Source: a virus
IMG/VR virus record: IMGVR_UViG_3300030117_001006
Location: 1 to 33,420 of that record
Reading direction: 5' to 3' (one strand)
DNA length: 33,420 nt
A program made the position numbers and the translations under genes. The stretch's first letter is position 1; each line of letters starts with the position of its first letter. Of this stretch, positions 18,207 through 25,489 are shown in pieces. Below the pieces are notes generated by a model. It made no database searches, was not told the DNA's origin, and saw only the letters and a list, made by a program, of their open reading frames with translations.

Positions 18207-18876
18207 TCATCATAGACCTAAGATCTGCCAATGAAGGTTTCACATCTATTTGTGTTTCATGTTGTGGAATAGGTGCTTCTTTTGTTAAGCCCATTAATTC
18301 CTCAATAACCTTTACTCCGTCTGCTCTTGAAGCAAACTGAGTAATAGCATCATAAGAATCGGGGGTAAGATTTTTCTTAGCCCATAGATTAGCTGACTCT
18401 ATTCTTTCTTCTGCCTTATCTCCTAGTAATTCTTTTTCAGATTGAGGATTAGGTAATCCAGCAATTTCATTATTAACAAATTGGTTAATACCTTCAGCAA
18501 ACTGTTCTTGAGTTAAACCATTTTTTCTAGCTGTATCTGCCCACCATTGAAGCATAGGTTCTTCTGTATTAATATCTACATTAACACCTTCTGGTAACTC
18601 CAACTCTGGAATAACATATTCTTCAGGCGCTTTTGCTGACATCTTGTTAGCATAATCTTCTTCTAATTCTTTATAGAGAACATCAGTTCTTTGTCCTAGC
18701 TTTTTTTCTAAAGCTTTATAGGACATTCCTAGTTCTTCTACATTCAATTCATTTTTATCTTTATCCCAAAATTTTTCGGGAGCATACTCAGGTATTGTAG
18801 ATTCTACTTTATTTTCTTCAGCAACTACAAAATCTTGTTCTTGTTGTTGCGTATCTTGTGTTTGTTCTTCACTCAT
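18121..18876 (-). CDS. Scaffolding (capsid assembly) protein
   Basis: 251 residues, very acidic and Gln/Glu-rich at the N-terminus, lying between portal and capsid as T7 gp9 does. Segments such as 'IPEYAPEKFWDKDKNELNVEELGMSYKALEKKLG' and 'WWADTARKNGLTQEQFAEGINQFVNNEIAG' are characteristic of podovirus scaffolds, and the basic/helical C-terminus 'DPAYIEKVTQLFNKYAT' would contact the capsid. It overlaps the 80-residue gene by 4 bases (ATGA) at its start and the 102-residue gene at its end. It guides procapsid assembly and is lost before maturity. Confidence 0.88.
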   Translation of the reverse strand: MSEEQTQDTQQQEQDFVVAEENKVESTIPEYAPEKFWDKDKNELNVEELGMSYKALEKKLGQRTDVLYKELEEDYANKMSAKAPEEYVIPELELPEGVNVDINTEEPMLQWWADTARKNGLTQEQFAEGINQFVNNEIAGLPNPQSEKELLGDKAEERIESANLWAKKNLTPDSYDAITQFASRADGVKVIEELMGLTKEAPIPQHETQIDVKPSLADLRSMMNDPRYHEDGKKDPAYIEKVTQLFNKYAT

Positions 18877-19115
18877 TTCTTAATCTTTCCTTTTTTAATT
18901 CTAAGTTTAATTAAGTTTAATAAATATCTTTGTCCTTCCAAGTGCCATAAATTACTACTTGGTGTTTGTGGTCCTACTGTAGCATTAACAGTAATACTTT
19001 CAAGATACTCTAAAACTTTCTTTCCTTGCTCACTCGCAAAAACGACAGCAAAATCAGAATCTATTTGTTGTTGTTTAATATCAACCTTGTGGCTGACCAG
19101 TGTTTCCCATGCCAT
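18873..19115 (-). CDS. Bbp19-like small head-region protein
   Basis: 80 residues. The central 'DFAVVFASEQGKKVLEYLESITVNATVGPQ' and 'NLWHLEGQRYLLNLIKLRIKKGK' match the plan of the small Bbp19-type phage proteins (F..VF....G..VL..L........ EG.R.L...I...I..G). These occur between portal and scaffold in many podophages. It overlaps the portal gene by 35 bases and the scaffold start by 4. The family's function is unknown; the position suggests head assembly. Confidence 0.65.
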   Translation of the reverse strand: MAWETLVSHKVDIKQQQIDSDFAVVFASEQGKKVLEYLESITVNATVGPQTPSSNLWHLEGQRYLLNLIKLRIKKGKIKK

Positions 19116-20676
19116 CAGTATTTGTACCCTGTTGCATTTGTGATTGCAACTGTTGAATTACTTGAGCTTGTTCTTCCTTAGAACGGATTAATTTTTCTGG
19201 TAATCCCATTTTTTCTACCAAATATCTAGCTATTTCTTCTTGTTTTGTAACTAAATTTAATACTTGTGGTCCAAATGTAGTACCAATAATTTCAGCAAAT
19301 CTTAATACATCAGCAACATCTTGTTGGTATTGAGCCTTTGATAATGGGGAAGTCGCCACTATTTTGACTTTCTTATTATTAACCTTAGGTATATCAATCT
19401 TCCCCTGTTTGATTAATATTCTTATAACTCTCTGTAATAATGGTGTTACAAACTCAGCCTGTAATCTTCCAAAAGAAGAACCTATCTGTCTAGATAAATC
19501 TGCCATTCTTTCTGCTACTTCAGTAGCTGACATAGGTGTCCCTTCAGGTCTACCTAATGTTTCCATGTATAAAGCTTTCTTAATATTGTTTCTCATGTCT
19601 TGTAAGATTAATTGAGCAACATCAAATCGACCAGTAGCTGGTAAAGCTTGTAATCCTCGACTATTAGGCGCTATTGGTATTAAACTACCCGGCACTAGAT
19701 TAATATTTTCTGGATTGATAACTCCATCATCTTCATAAGTATAAATACCAGAGATATTCATCTGAGCATTTTGTAAAATCATTTCGACAGTTAAGTTAGT
19801 AGTCTTGATAGCAGCCATAGCATTAAAGACTGGTCCACGACCATATACTTCACCTGATGCTTTGTTCCAACGGAAAACAATGTAAGGGTTAGAGCCTTCG
19901 CCTTTTAGCTCTTGCTCATAAATCATTTCTTTTTCTTTTAAGCAGACAACCTGATACTTATATCTTTCTTCGTTAGGTTTGTCATACATTCTAGTAACAC
20001 ATTCAATAACAATACATTTCTTGTTAGGCTCATCTTCCATACATTTGTAAGTTCTTTCACCTAACTCAGCTTTAGGATAAGCCACCATTAAATGTTTGTA
20101 AGACATTGTTCTTTTTCTAAAAACTGTATCTACTCTTTGATCTGGTCCATTGTTCAACATTACTCTTGGTAAAGGAACAGCTGTAAACTTAACAGGATTA
20201 ATAGAATCTCCTTCTTCTACTTGTAGAACAGCAGTACCAATAGCAAGATCCATAAACGCTTCATGAACTTCTTGATTAAAATTAGAACCACCTAATACTT
20301 CAAAGATGTAATTAGTAATTGCATCTAATTGATCGTTAATTTGAGGTTTAACTTCATCAGGGATTTCTACTCCAGCTTCTAGATTAGCCCAACGACCATA
20401 TGTTGGAACCATTCCTGATTGTAGTCTTGATGCAAATTCTTGAATACCTACAACAGCAGTTTCATCAAAGATCTTGTCAGTTCTTCTTTCTCCAATTGTT
20501 TCTTCATAGAAAGATTCTCTTTGAGGCATAGTATATTCGTATGCTTCTTCATACTTGTCTTTCCAATGATCGTGGATTGATTCTGCTTCTTTATATTTCT
20601 TTAAGAATAATTGAACTCTAGGATCTAGATTTCCATACTGTTCTTCTTCTACTTCAAAGATAGGAACATAAGGCAT
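19081..20676 (-). CDS. Portal protein (head-tail connector, T7 gp8-like)
   Basis: 531 residues, the usual length. Family signature: 'YEEAYEYTMPQRESFY', 'KIFDETAVVGIQEFASRLQSGMVPTYGRWANLEAG', 'NPYIVFRWNKASGEVYGRGPVFNAMAAIKTTN', and 'MSATEVAERMADLSRQIGSSFGRLQAEFVTPLLQRVIRIL' in the wing/clip helix region. The C-terminus is Gln/Gly-rich ('QQLQSQMQQGTNTDGMGNTGQPQG'), as is common for the crown. The dodecameric ring is the DNA entry/exit point. It overlaps by one base with the 247-residue gene upstream. Confidence 0.95.
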   Translation of the reverse strand: MPYVPIFEVEEEQYGNLDPRVQLFLKKYKEAESIHDHWKDKYEEAYEYTMPQRESFYEETIGERRTDKIFDETAVVGIQEFASRLQSGMVPTYGRWANLEAGVEIPDEVKPQINDQLDAITNYIFEVLGGSNFNQEVHEAFMDLAIGTAVLQVEEGDSINPVKFTAVPLPRVMLNNGPDQRVDTVFRKRTMSYKHLMVAYPKAELGERTYKCMEDEPNKKCIVIECVTRMYDKPNEERYKYQVVCLKEKEMIYEQELKGEGSNPYIVFRWNKASGEVYGRGPVFNAMAAIKTTNLTVEMILQNAQMNISGIYTYEDDGVINPENINLVPGSLIPIAPNSRGLQALPATGRFDVAQLILQDMRNNIKKALYMETLGRPEGTPMSATEVAERMADLSRQIGSSFGRLQAEFVTPLLQRVIRILIKQGKIDIPKVNNKKVKIVATSPLSKAQYQQDVADVLRFAEIIGTTFGPQVLNLVTKQEEIARYLVEKMGLPEKLIRSKEEQAQVIQQLQSQMQQGTNTDGMGNTGQPQG

Positions 20677-21419
20677 TATTTAGCACTCATCTTTCCAGTA
20701 ATACTCTTACCAGATATTTTATAAAATTGTCTTTTCGAAGAGGCTGCCATTTCTTTTACTCTTGCCGCTGTTAAAGCTAAATTTTTTTTAGTTGAATCTT
20801 CTTGTATTGGTGTAGCAGTATCTCCTGTAGCAGTAGTAGTTGTTTGATTACCACCACCTCCACCACCTCCACCAGTGGGTGTAAAGTATGTGCTTTGTCT
20901 ATTTGTTTTTATATAATTTGCATAAGAACTTTTATAAATATTACCAGCCATAGATAATCCTAATGTAGGCATTCCCATCATAGCTCCTAAAACACCAAAT
21001 GCTGTAGCTCCCACCATTTTTTGCGAATCATACATTTGTCTTGAAAGAGGAATAGGTTCTCTCTTAGATGCTTCATATGCACCTCTAGTTGCATTTGTAA
21101 ATGTTAATCCTTTATCTGTTTGTACTCCAGCCATAAAACCACCATCAGCTCTAACAGTTCCTAAACCTTGACTAGCTAAATATTCATTTCTTGCTGCTTG
21201 ATATTCTGCACCATACATTTGATTAGGAACTTTTGTAGAATAATAACCAGTAACACTATTAGATGCTCCTTTGATTGGTCCAGCTACTGTTTTAGTAATA
21301 CCTAATTTGTCTTTAGCATATTCATCAGCTCTAATTCCTTGTACTACTGCATTTAATTCAGCAGATTTATTAGACATCCCACCTTTACTAGCAGAAGCTG
21401 ATCCTGTTTGTGATCCCAT
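20676..21419 (-). CDS. Unrecognised head-region protein with poly-Gly linker
   Basis: 247 residues. There is a helical N-terminal half and a hydrophobic Gly/Met/Ala segment near residues 136-163 ('VGATAFGVLGAMMGMPTLGLSMAGNIYKS') that could associate with a membrane. A nine-Gly run (~184-192) is followed by a Thr-rich linker, then a basic C-terminal tail ('KKNLALTAARVKEMAASSKRQFYK'). It is packed between TerL-side small genes and the portal with one-base overlaps. It could be a virion protein ejected with DNA. I do not recognise a family. Confidence 0.55.
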   Translation of the reverse strand: MGSQTGSASASKGGMSNKSAELNAVVQGIRADEYAKDKLGITKTVAGPIKGASNSVTGYYSTKVPNQMYGAEYQAARNEYLASQGLGTVRADGGFMAGVQTDKGLTFTNATRGAYEASKREPIPLSRQMYDSQKMVGATAFGVLGAMMGMPTLGLSMAGNIYKSSYANYIKTNRQSTYFTPTGGGGGGGGNQTTTTATGDTATPIQEDSTKKNLALTAARVKEMAASSKRQFYKISGKSITGKMSAK

Positions 21420-21646
21420 TATGTTATTTCTTTTCCTTCATCATAAAAACCTCTCCCACCAGCTTTAGCGAAAAGAGATCGTTGCCCTATTAAACCTTTT
21501 AATTTTCTTTTTTTGTACTTTTCTTGTTCAGCAAGTAATTTAGCTTTTTCTTCTTCAGCTTTTATTCTCTCCTCTTCCATTCGCCTTTCTTGATCTAATT
21601 CTGCTTTTGATTTCGGAGGTGTTCTTGATCCTAATAAACTTCCCAT
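21419..21646 (-). CDS. Small coiled-coil protein
   Basis: 75 residues. Residues ~14-48 are a highly charged helix (Glu/Lys/Arg with Ala), a likely coiled coil. The C-terminus 'GLIGQRSLFAKAGGRGFYDE' resembles the tail of small proteins encoded near the portal in other marine podophages. One-base overlaps on both sides place it in the same operon. Function unknown. Confidence 0.6.
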   Translation of the reverse strand: MGSLLGSRTPPKSKAELDQERRMEEERIKAEEEKAKLLAEQEKYKKRKLKGLIGQRSLFAKAGGRGFYDEGKEIT

Positions 21647-22059
21647 TATAACTCTATTTCACAAAAATTATGTTTTTTCAACGCACAATATAATTGATGT
21701 GGTGTAAATATCCACCATTTATTTAATCCTAGTATTCTTTGGACATAAGATACACAGCTATGTTCTTTAATCCAAGACTTCATCATAGTAGGAAATCTTG
21801 TATGATTAAACGCACAATCTCCCTTCAAAACTTTAGCTTTCTTCTGTTTTAACAGCTCAAAGAAGGCATCTGTTTTCTTACTATCCAAAACTTCTATTAA
21901 CATTTGACCATAGATATACTCTACGATTATCCAATGTTTACAAGTAGTATCATAATAAAGTACCCCACAATGTTTAAATCCTTTTTTAAAAAACTTGATA
22001 GACCTATCAAAGTCATTGTTTTCAAAGAAAAAGACTAGAACCCTCTTCTGTTTTGCCAT
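21646..22059 (-). CDS. Possible permuted papain-fold (NlpC/P60-like) protein
   Basis: 137 residues. The order of candidate catalytic residues is His first ('GFKHCGVLYYD', ~H32) and Cys later ('EHSCVSYVQRILGL', ~C102), followed by 'FTPHQLYCAL'. This His-then-Cys order with a hydrophobic helix after the Cys is that of circularly permuted NlpC/P60-like proteins (LRAT/YiiX-type). It overlaps TerL by 25 bases. A role in virion assembly or host-envelope modification is possible. The assignment is by pattern only and could be wrong. Confidence 0.5.
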   Translation of the reverse strand: MAKQKRVLVFFFENNDFDRSIKFFKKGFKHCGVLYYDTTCKHWIIVEYIYGQMLIEVLDSKKTDAFFELLKQKKAKVLKGDCAFNHTRFPTMMKSWIKEHSCVSYVQRILGLNKWWIFTPHQLYCALKKHNFCEIEL

Positions 22060-23552
22060 ACTGATTTTTTCTTTTTGTTATCAAAGATATTCCAGCTTCT
22101 TGTCTTAGCAATAACTGGTCTTGTTGCTTTTCCAGCCATAAGGCTTCTTCCTTCACCAGCACCTAGCATTAAATACTGTAATGCATCATGCACATGGGAA
22201 TATCTGTTCTTCATAGGCTTCTCATCATAGCGATCTCCTGATGTTTGCAGTCGCCTATAGTGATAACCCCCGTTAAAACCTTTTTTAAGATTAATACAGT
22301 TATAGTTTAGTAGGAAGCCAGCCCTTCCGTCTACCATTCTGTTCAAGGCAGCCTCCACAGCTTCCGTACGCAGAGCAACGTCATTACTAGGAGCTGGGAC
22401 TGCCTTTAATCCCTGTGATCTCAAAATCTGAAAAGGAGTAGATTCATCTGTCTGTGCTCTAAAATCACCAGCGGGATCACCATATATTTCGATATCATGT
22501 GATCGAAACTTTTTGGCTATCTCTGTTTTTAATAATTCAGAGAATCTTGTAATACCCATATCAAAACAAACCAATTCATGAAGGATTAACCATCTACCAT
22601 CAGCTAACTTCTGTCCGAACACGGCTGCTGGTGTCAATCCGAAGTCTATTCCTATAAAGATAGTGGTATTTAATGGCTCTAGGTTCTCTTTCGATAGGTG
22701 TGTACCTTCATTCCAACTAGGATAGACAGGCTTACCTTCCTCAATCGAGCCTAATTTGTTCATTACATAGACATCAATCCAGCCTTTGGTCTTACCTTTA
22801 ATAATATTGGGATAATATTTTTCTGTTAGATTAGCTTTATTCTCACATTTAGGGTTATTATTATAGCCTTCTAGTTCTCCTTTAGTATTTTTCTTCTCTA
22901 ACATAGCAGAAGGTTGGGTAAAGAACTCCCAATCATCTGGTTTTACTAACATCAAAGCTTCTTCTCTTGATAAATGTTCAGGAACAGGAACATCTCCAGC
23001 CATCACAGCCCACCAATGATCTTCTTCTGGTGCGTTAGTATCAGCAATAACACCATACCAACTTGGTCCACCATCTTTCATAGAAGGAAATCTGCCTACA
23101 CGCATAGTACAAGCATCAATAATACTCTTAGGTAACTCTCTTGCCTCGTTAATCCATATTCCAGTAAGTTCTAAAGATAGTAATTTCTTAACATCTTCTG
23201 GTCTATCTAGTGCTAAAAAAATAACTTCTAGTTCTACATCTCCTACATGGATATGATGAGTATAAGGAACTGACCAAGCAAAATCTCCAAAGTCTTGTTG
23301 AGGAAACCAGTCTAGCCAAGTTTTAATAGTAGTGGTTTTTAACTGAGGATTTGTATTTCTGATAACAGCCCAACGAGATTTTCTTTTTCCAGCTTTATCA
23401 GGTTGTTGTTCTAAGGCTCTACGAAAAACTTCAATACAACAAGCAACAGATTTGCCCGATCCTACTGGTCCTCTAAGTCCACGAAAGAATTTATCAGATT
23501 TGAGAAATGTCTTTAGGACTTCGCCATGAGGCTTGTAACTTAGCTCTGGCAT
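22035..23552 (-). CDS. terL: Terminase large subunit
   Basis: 505 residues. ATPase: Walker A 'GPVGSGKS' at 28-35, Walker B-like 'IWINEA' at 132-137 with the catalytic Glu, and a motif-III-like 'IADTNAPEEDHWW' at ~159-171. Nuclease domain: D303 in 'IGIDFG', D359 in 'YGDPAGD' and D456 in 'HVHDAL', the three metal ligands of the RNase H-like fold. It packages DNA through the portal. It overlaps the upstream nuclease gene by 59 bases and the next gene by 25. TerS is a few genes upstream, separated by a promoter-like region. Confidence 0.95.
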   Translation of the reverse strand: MPELSYKPHGEVLKTFLKSDKFFRGLRGPVGSGKSVACCIEVFRRALEQQPDKAGKRKSRWAVIRNTNPQLKTTTIKTWLDWFPQQDFGDFAWSVPYTHHIHVGDVELEVIFLALDRPEDVKKLLSLELTGIWINEARELPKSIIDACTMRVGRFPSMKDGGPSWYGVIADTNAPEEDHWWAVMAGDVPVPEHLSREEALMLVKPDDWEFFTQPSAMLEKKNTKGELEGYNNNPKCENKANLTEKYYPNIIKGKTKGWIDVYVMNKLGSIEEGKPVYPSWNEGTHLSKENLEPLNTTIFIGIDFGLTPAAVFGQKLADGRWLILHELVCFDMGITRFSELLKTEIAKKFRSHDIEIYGDPAGDFRAQTDESTPFQILRSQGLKAVPAPSNDVALRTEAVEAALNRMVDGRAGFLLNYNCINLKKGFNGGYHYRRLQTSGDRYDEKPMKNRYSHVHDALQYLMLGAGEGRSLMAGKATRPVIAKTRSWNIFDNKKKKSVWQNRRGF

Positions 23553-24078
23553 CTTTTAAAGCTTGTCTATATGCTCTTTTATCAGCTTTTCTCTGATCGA
23601 TGGTCCTAGACTCTCTATCAGCTTGTCGCATTCCCTGTTGCTGATTGAACTTTCGGGAAGGAATTTTAAATGTACTTTTTTCACTATTTTTCTGAGTGCT
23701 TGCCTTTCTCCCCAACTTATGTTGAAGATTTTTCTGTTTTCCAAATTCACTTCCGAATCGATATTGTCGATAGGCATGTAATAACTCCTTAAAAAATTTC
23801 CATTCTACATACACATTGGGATTTTCAAAGTCTTTTTTCAAGATCAGTATATCAGCTGATCCTTTCCAATTATCTAATTGTGTAAATCCCGTTCCATTCT
23901 TTCTGGCTTTTACCTCAATGGTTGTGCCATCAAATAAATCATTAACATAAACATCATGGGGAAAGTCTTGGATTGCTCCTGACATAGGCTGTCGTCTTGC
24001 TTCAAAGCCTTCTGACTGAAATAATTTTACTATCTCTCGTTCTACACGAGATCCTTTAATCTTTGATTTACTACTCAA
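23494..24078 (-). CDS. Holliday-junction-resolvase-like PD-(D/E)XK nuclease
   Basis: 194 residues. The nuclease core is in the first ~110 residues: 'GSRVEREIVKLFQSEGFEARR' with E15, 'QDFPHDVYV' with D42, and 'TTIEVKARKNG' with E55-x-K57. This is the E...D...ExK layout of archaeal-Hjc-like and phage resolvases. The C-terminal ~80 residues are very basic and Gln/Arg-rich, suitable for DNA binding. The start is a TTG that overlaps the preceding TGA as TTGA. Likely cleaves branched DNA before packaging, which fits its place next to TerL. Confidence 0.75.
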   Translation of the reverse strand: MSSKSKIKGSRVEREIVKLFQSEGFEARRQPMSGAIQDFPHDVYVNDLFDGTTIEVKARKNGTGFTQLDNWKGSADILILKKDFENPNVYVEWKFFKELLHAYRQYRFGSEFGKQKNLQHKLGRKASTQKNSEKSTFKIPSRKFNQQQGMRQADRESRTIDQRKADKRAYRQALKDARAKLQASWRSPKDISQI

Positions 24079-24188
24079 TACTTCTTTTTAACTGCAATAG
24101 TTTTTTTCCCAGTTTTCTTAGCTTCTTTTTTTGCAGCAGCCATACCTTTGGCTGTATACGGGAATTTCTTTTTTCCTACTTTAGGCAT
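24075..24188 (-). CDS. Tiny Lys-rich protein (37 residues)
   Basis: Translation MPKVGKKKFPYTAKGMAAAK followed by a Lys-rich tail ending 'AVKKKY'. The ATG at 24188 is preceded by AAAGGAG (minus strand, 24198-24192). The 'MPKVGKKKFPYT.KG...AK..AKKTGK' pattern is one I recognise from small ORFs of marine phages, so this is very likely a real gene. It ends in a 4-base overlap (TTGA) with the resolvase. Very basic, so perhaps a DNA-binding or packaging aid; its function is not known. Confidence 0.75.
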   Translation of the reverse strand: MPKVGKKKFPYTAKGMAAAKKEAKKTGKKTIAVKKKY

Positions 24189-24202
24189 TTCATCTCCTTT
24201 CT

Positions 24203-24216
24203 AGTGTTGCAACACT
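24203..24216. promoter_or_regulatory. 14-bp perfect palindrome, operator candidate
   Basis: AGTGTTGCAACACT reads the same on both strands. One mismatch outward, the outer C-G pair at 24201/24218 matches again, so 16 of 18 bases are symmetric. It lies between the promoter-like site at 24247-24273 and the ribosome site of the 37-residue gene, where a dimeric repressor would block transcription. The window encodes an XRE-type regulator at 29415-29678 and a winged-helix-like protein at 30662-31000; either could bind, but no link is shown. Confidence 0.55.
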
Positions 24217-24246
24217 TGACGTTTTGTCTTAACCAGACGGGCTTAG

Positions 24247-24273
24247 CTTATAACAGCTCTCCATTTACGTCAA
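24247..24273 (-). promoter_or_regulatory. Sigma70-like promoter candidate for packaging/late genes
   Basis: Minus strand: TTGACG (24273-24268), 15-base spacer, TATAAG (24252-24247) with an extended TG one base before it. Both hexamers match consensus at 5 of 6 positions; the spacer is short. It lies in the ~200-base gap upstream of the 37-residue gene and would drive the resolvase, terL and head genes. Confidence 0.5.
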
Positions 24274-24372
24274 TGAAAATTTTATTTGAAAAAAAATATA
24301 TCTACAATGCACACTAAATGTGTATTGACACTTTAATAAGAATCTGATCCTAAGAAAACTTCGTGTTCATCT

Positions 24373-24388
24373 GGCTCATTTCTGAGCC
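24373..24388 (-). other. GNRA-capped hairpin after the 66-residue gene
   Basis: On the minus strand GGCTCA-GAAA-TGAGCC forms a perfect 6-bp stem with a GAAA tetraloop, two bases after the TAG stop of the 66-residue gene. No T-run follows immediately, so it is more likely to protect the 3' end or pause polymerase than to be a classic terminator. The remaining gap to 24273 shows no other clear signal except AT-rich DNA around 24281-24300. Confidence 0.55.
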
Positions 24389-24390
24389 TC

Positions 24391-24591
24391 CTACTGATCC
24401 ATATAAGACGGATCTTGTTGCCAATGGTCTGCACAAACAAAGTAATAGTTGCCATGTTCTCCTTTCAGGGCGACTGTTCCCCATTGTCCACAGCGATAAC
24501 ATACCTTATATTTCTGCTGCTCCTCTCTGGTCCACCTAAATATCTGTTGTTGGTTATAGAGCTTTTTTGGACTTTGTTGTGTGTATGCCAT
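24391..24591 (-). CDS. Small zinc-ribbon-like protein
   Basis: 66 residues: 'KVCYRCGQWGTVALKGEHGNYYFVCADHW'. CxxC at ~31-34 and a later C..H provide a plausible zinc site. The aromatic-rich N-terminus 'QQQIFRWTREEQQKY' is helical. It lies between TerS and the resolvase. The ribosome site is poor and overlaps a hairpin (24603-24618), so expression may be controlled. No precise family is recognised. Confidence 0.6.
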   Translation of the reverse strand: MAYTQQSPKKLYNQQQIFRWTREEQQKYKVCYRCGQWGTVALKGEHGNYYFVCADHWQQDPSYMDQ

Positions 24592-24602
24592 CTATCACTA
24601 TC

Positions 24603-24618
24603 AAAACCTTTAGGTTTT
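24603..24618. repeat. Perfect inverted repeat upstream of the 66-residue gene
   Basis: AAAACCT-TT-AGGTTTT, 7 bp per arm, in the gap between terS and the 66-residue gene, covering the place where a ribosome site would be on the minus strand. Next to it is a run GTGGGGTGGGGGG (minus strand, 24633-24621). Confidence 0.5.
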
Positions 24619-24634
24619 CGAACCCCCCACCCCA

Positions 24635-25018
24635 CTAAGTGAGATCAATATTGACTTTCAGATCTCCCACGACTGAATGTTGAACTCTATCTGGGGTGCG
24701 CAGTCCAACCCTGTCTAGGATATCTTTGCTAGCTTCAAGCTGAACATACTCTGACTTCGCTGAACTTGAGAGTTGCACGAGCTTGTGTGTTGCATGCACT
24801 GCGCTTAGTCCCATAGTATTCGCTATTTGGGACATCATGTACTTTTGTACTTTGGGGAGTCGTAGTGTCCGACTTGCATTAACTCTACCTCCATCTCCCT
24901 TTGAATATCCAGCTTTTATGGACGCTTCACGTATACTACAGCCTTCGGCTACGAGTGTATCGACAAGCGCCTTTTGCTTGGCTGTGAGATCTTTCGAGTT
25001 GTCGGGTAACTTGTTCAC
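24635..25018 (-). CDS. terS: Terminase small subunit
   Basis: 127 residues. Typical TerS: 'LTAKQKALVDTLVAEGCSIREASIKAGYSKGDGGRVNASRTLRLPKVQKYM' is the N-terminal helix-turn-helix domain. 'YVQLEASKDILDRVGLRTPDRVQHSVVGDLKVNIDL' is the usual oligomerisation/C-terminal part. The start codon is GTG. The gene is visibly richer in G+C than its neighbours (32 of 60 bases at 24661-24720). It recognises the viral DNA and starts packaging by TerL. It is the first minus-strand gene at the divergent junction. Confidence 0.9.
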   Translation of the reverse strand: MNKLPDNSKDLTAKQKALVDTLVAEGCSIREASIKAGYSKGDGGRVNASRTLRLPKVQKYMMSQIANTMGLSAVHATHKLVQLSSSAKSEYVQLEASKDILDRVGLRTPDRVQHSVVGDLKVNIDLT

Positions 25019-25100
25019 GCTATATCCGTTAGTAGAGGACTATAATCCCTGTGTCAAGCATATAATGGTAATGATATATTACTTTTCTGTTATGTGCATT

Positions 25101-25128
25101 CCTCCCCCCCCTCCCCCCTCAAGGGGGG
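25101..25128. repeat. C/G homopolymer hairpin, G-quadruplex-prone
   Basis: The plus strand has CC-T, C8, T, C6, then TCAA and G6. C6 and G6 (25113-25118 with 25123-25128) form a strong 6-bp hairpin. The minus strand carries G6-A-G8-A-GG, which could form a G-quadruplex instead. This is striking in an AT-rich genome and sits ~85 bases upstream of terS. Confidence 0.6.
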
Positions 25129-25321
25129 CTACATAGACTCTCATCCAGCTGGCTCGGCAAGGGTGAAATGTCGTCGCTTTCTACCCTAGAGCTTCGCACC
25201 TATTTATTTGCCTCGCTGTAGCTGTCTGAGAGCATCTCTCTCTCGAATATGCTCTATTCCCCTGTTACAAATCGTTGAGAGTGGCTACATGTTAGGTCGG
25301 GGAACTATCAGAAAATTCCTT

Positions 25322-25391
25322 CACTTGACCATGCTCAAGCATGTCGCACACTTCACACAAGTGGTCGCATCCAAGTGGAAGCAACAACTTG
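25322..25391. repeat. Cluster of CAAGTGG / CACTTG motifs in both orientations
   Basis: CACTTG at 25322-25327, its complement CAAGTG at 25358-25363, CAAGTGG again at 25372-25378 and ACTTG at 25387-25391. These can pair with each other (6-bp and 5-bp stems) or serve as iteron-like protein sites, with a related CAAGCTTG palindrome at 25423-25430. Confidence 0.4.
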
Positions 25392-25476
25392 TAGCTCGGT
25401 GCAGACAGCATTGGCGCATGGACAAGCTTGTAATTTTTGATGCAAGAGTAGGCATATTCGGATAGAGATGAGATAT

Positions 25477-25489
25477 CTAGTGATACTAG
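25477..25489. promoter_or_regulatory. Inverted repeat upstream of the early operon
   Basis: CTAGT-GAT-ACTAG, perfect 5-bp arms, ~65 bases before the first plus-strand gene. It is operator-like in size and place, but short enough to arise by chance. Confidence 0.35.

Noticed and set aside
17914-18234. Plus-strand frame of 106 codons opposite the scaffold/102-residue genes
   Set aside because: Antisense to well-supported minus-strand genes and without ribosome site; the scaffold frame is convincing.
24325-24330. Perfect TTGACA on the plus strand
   Set aside because: No matching -10 at 16-18 bases (TCCTAA), and it would transcribe antisense to terS-side genes.
24608-24630. tRNA T-arm-like TTCGAAC
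   Set aside because: The flanking bases do not form the T stem and no acceptor or anticodon arm is present; the stretch is a simple inverted repeat next to a C-run.
25029-25057. TTGACA-N17-TACTAA as a minus-strand promoter for terS
   Set aside because: The -35 is perfect but the -10 matches consensus at only half its positions; kept as a note in the intergenic entry.
25208-25465. Plus-strand frame of 85 codons in the divergent region
   Set aside because: It begins with TTG, has no ribosome site, and the residue mix (many Cys, Arg, His) is unlike other phage genes here; it runs through several inverted repeats.
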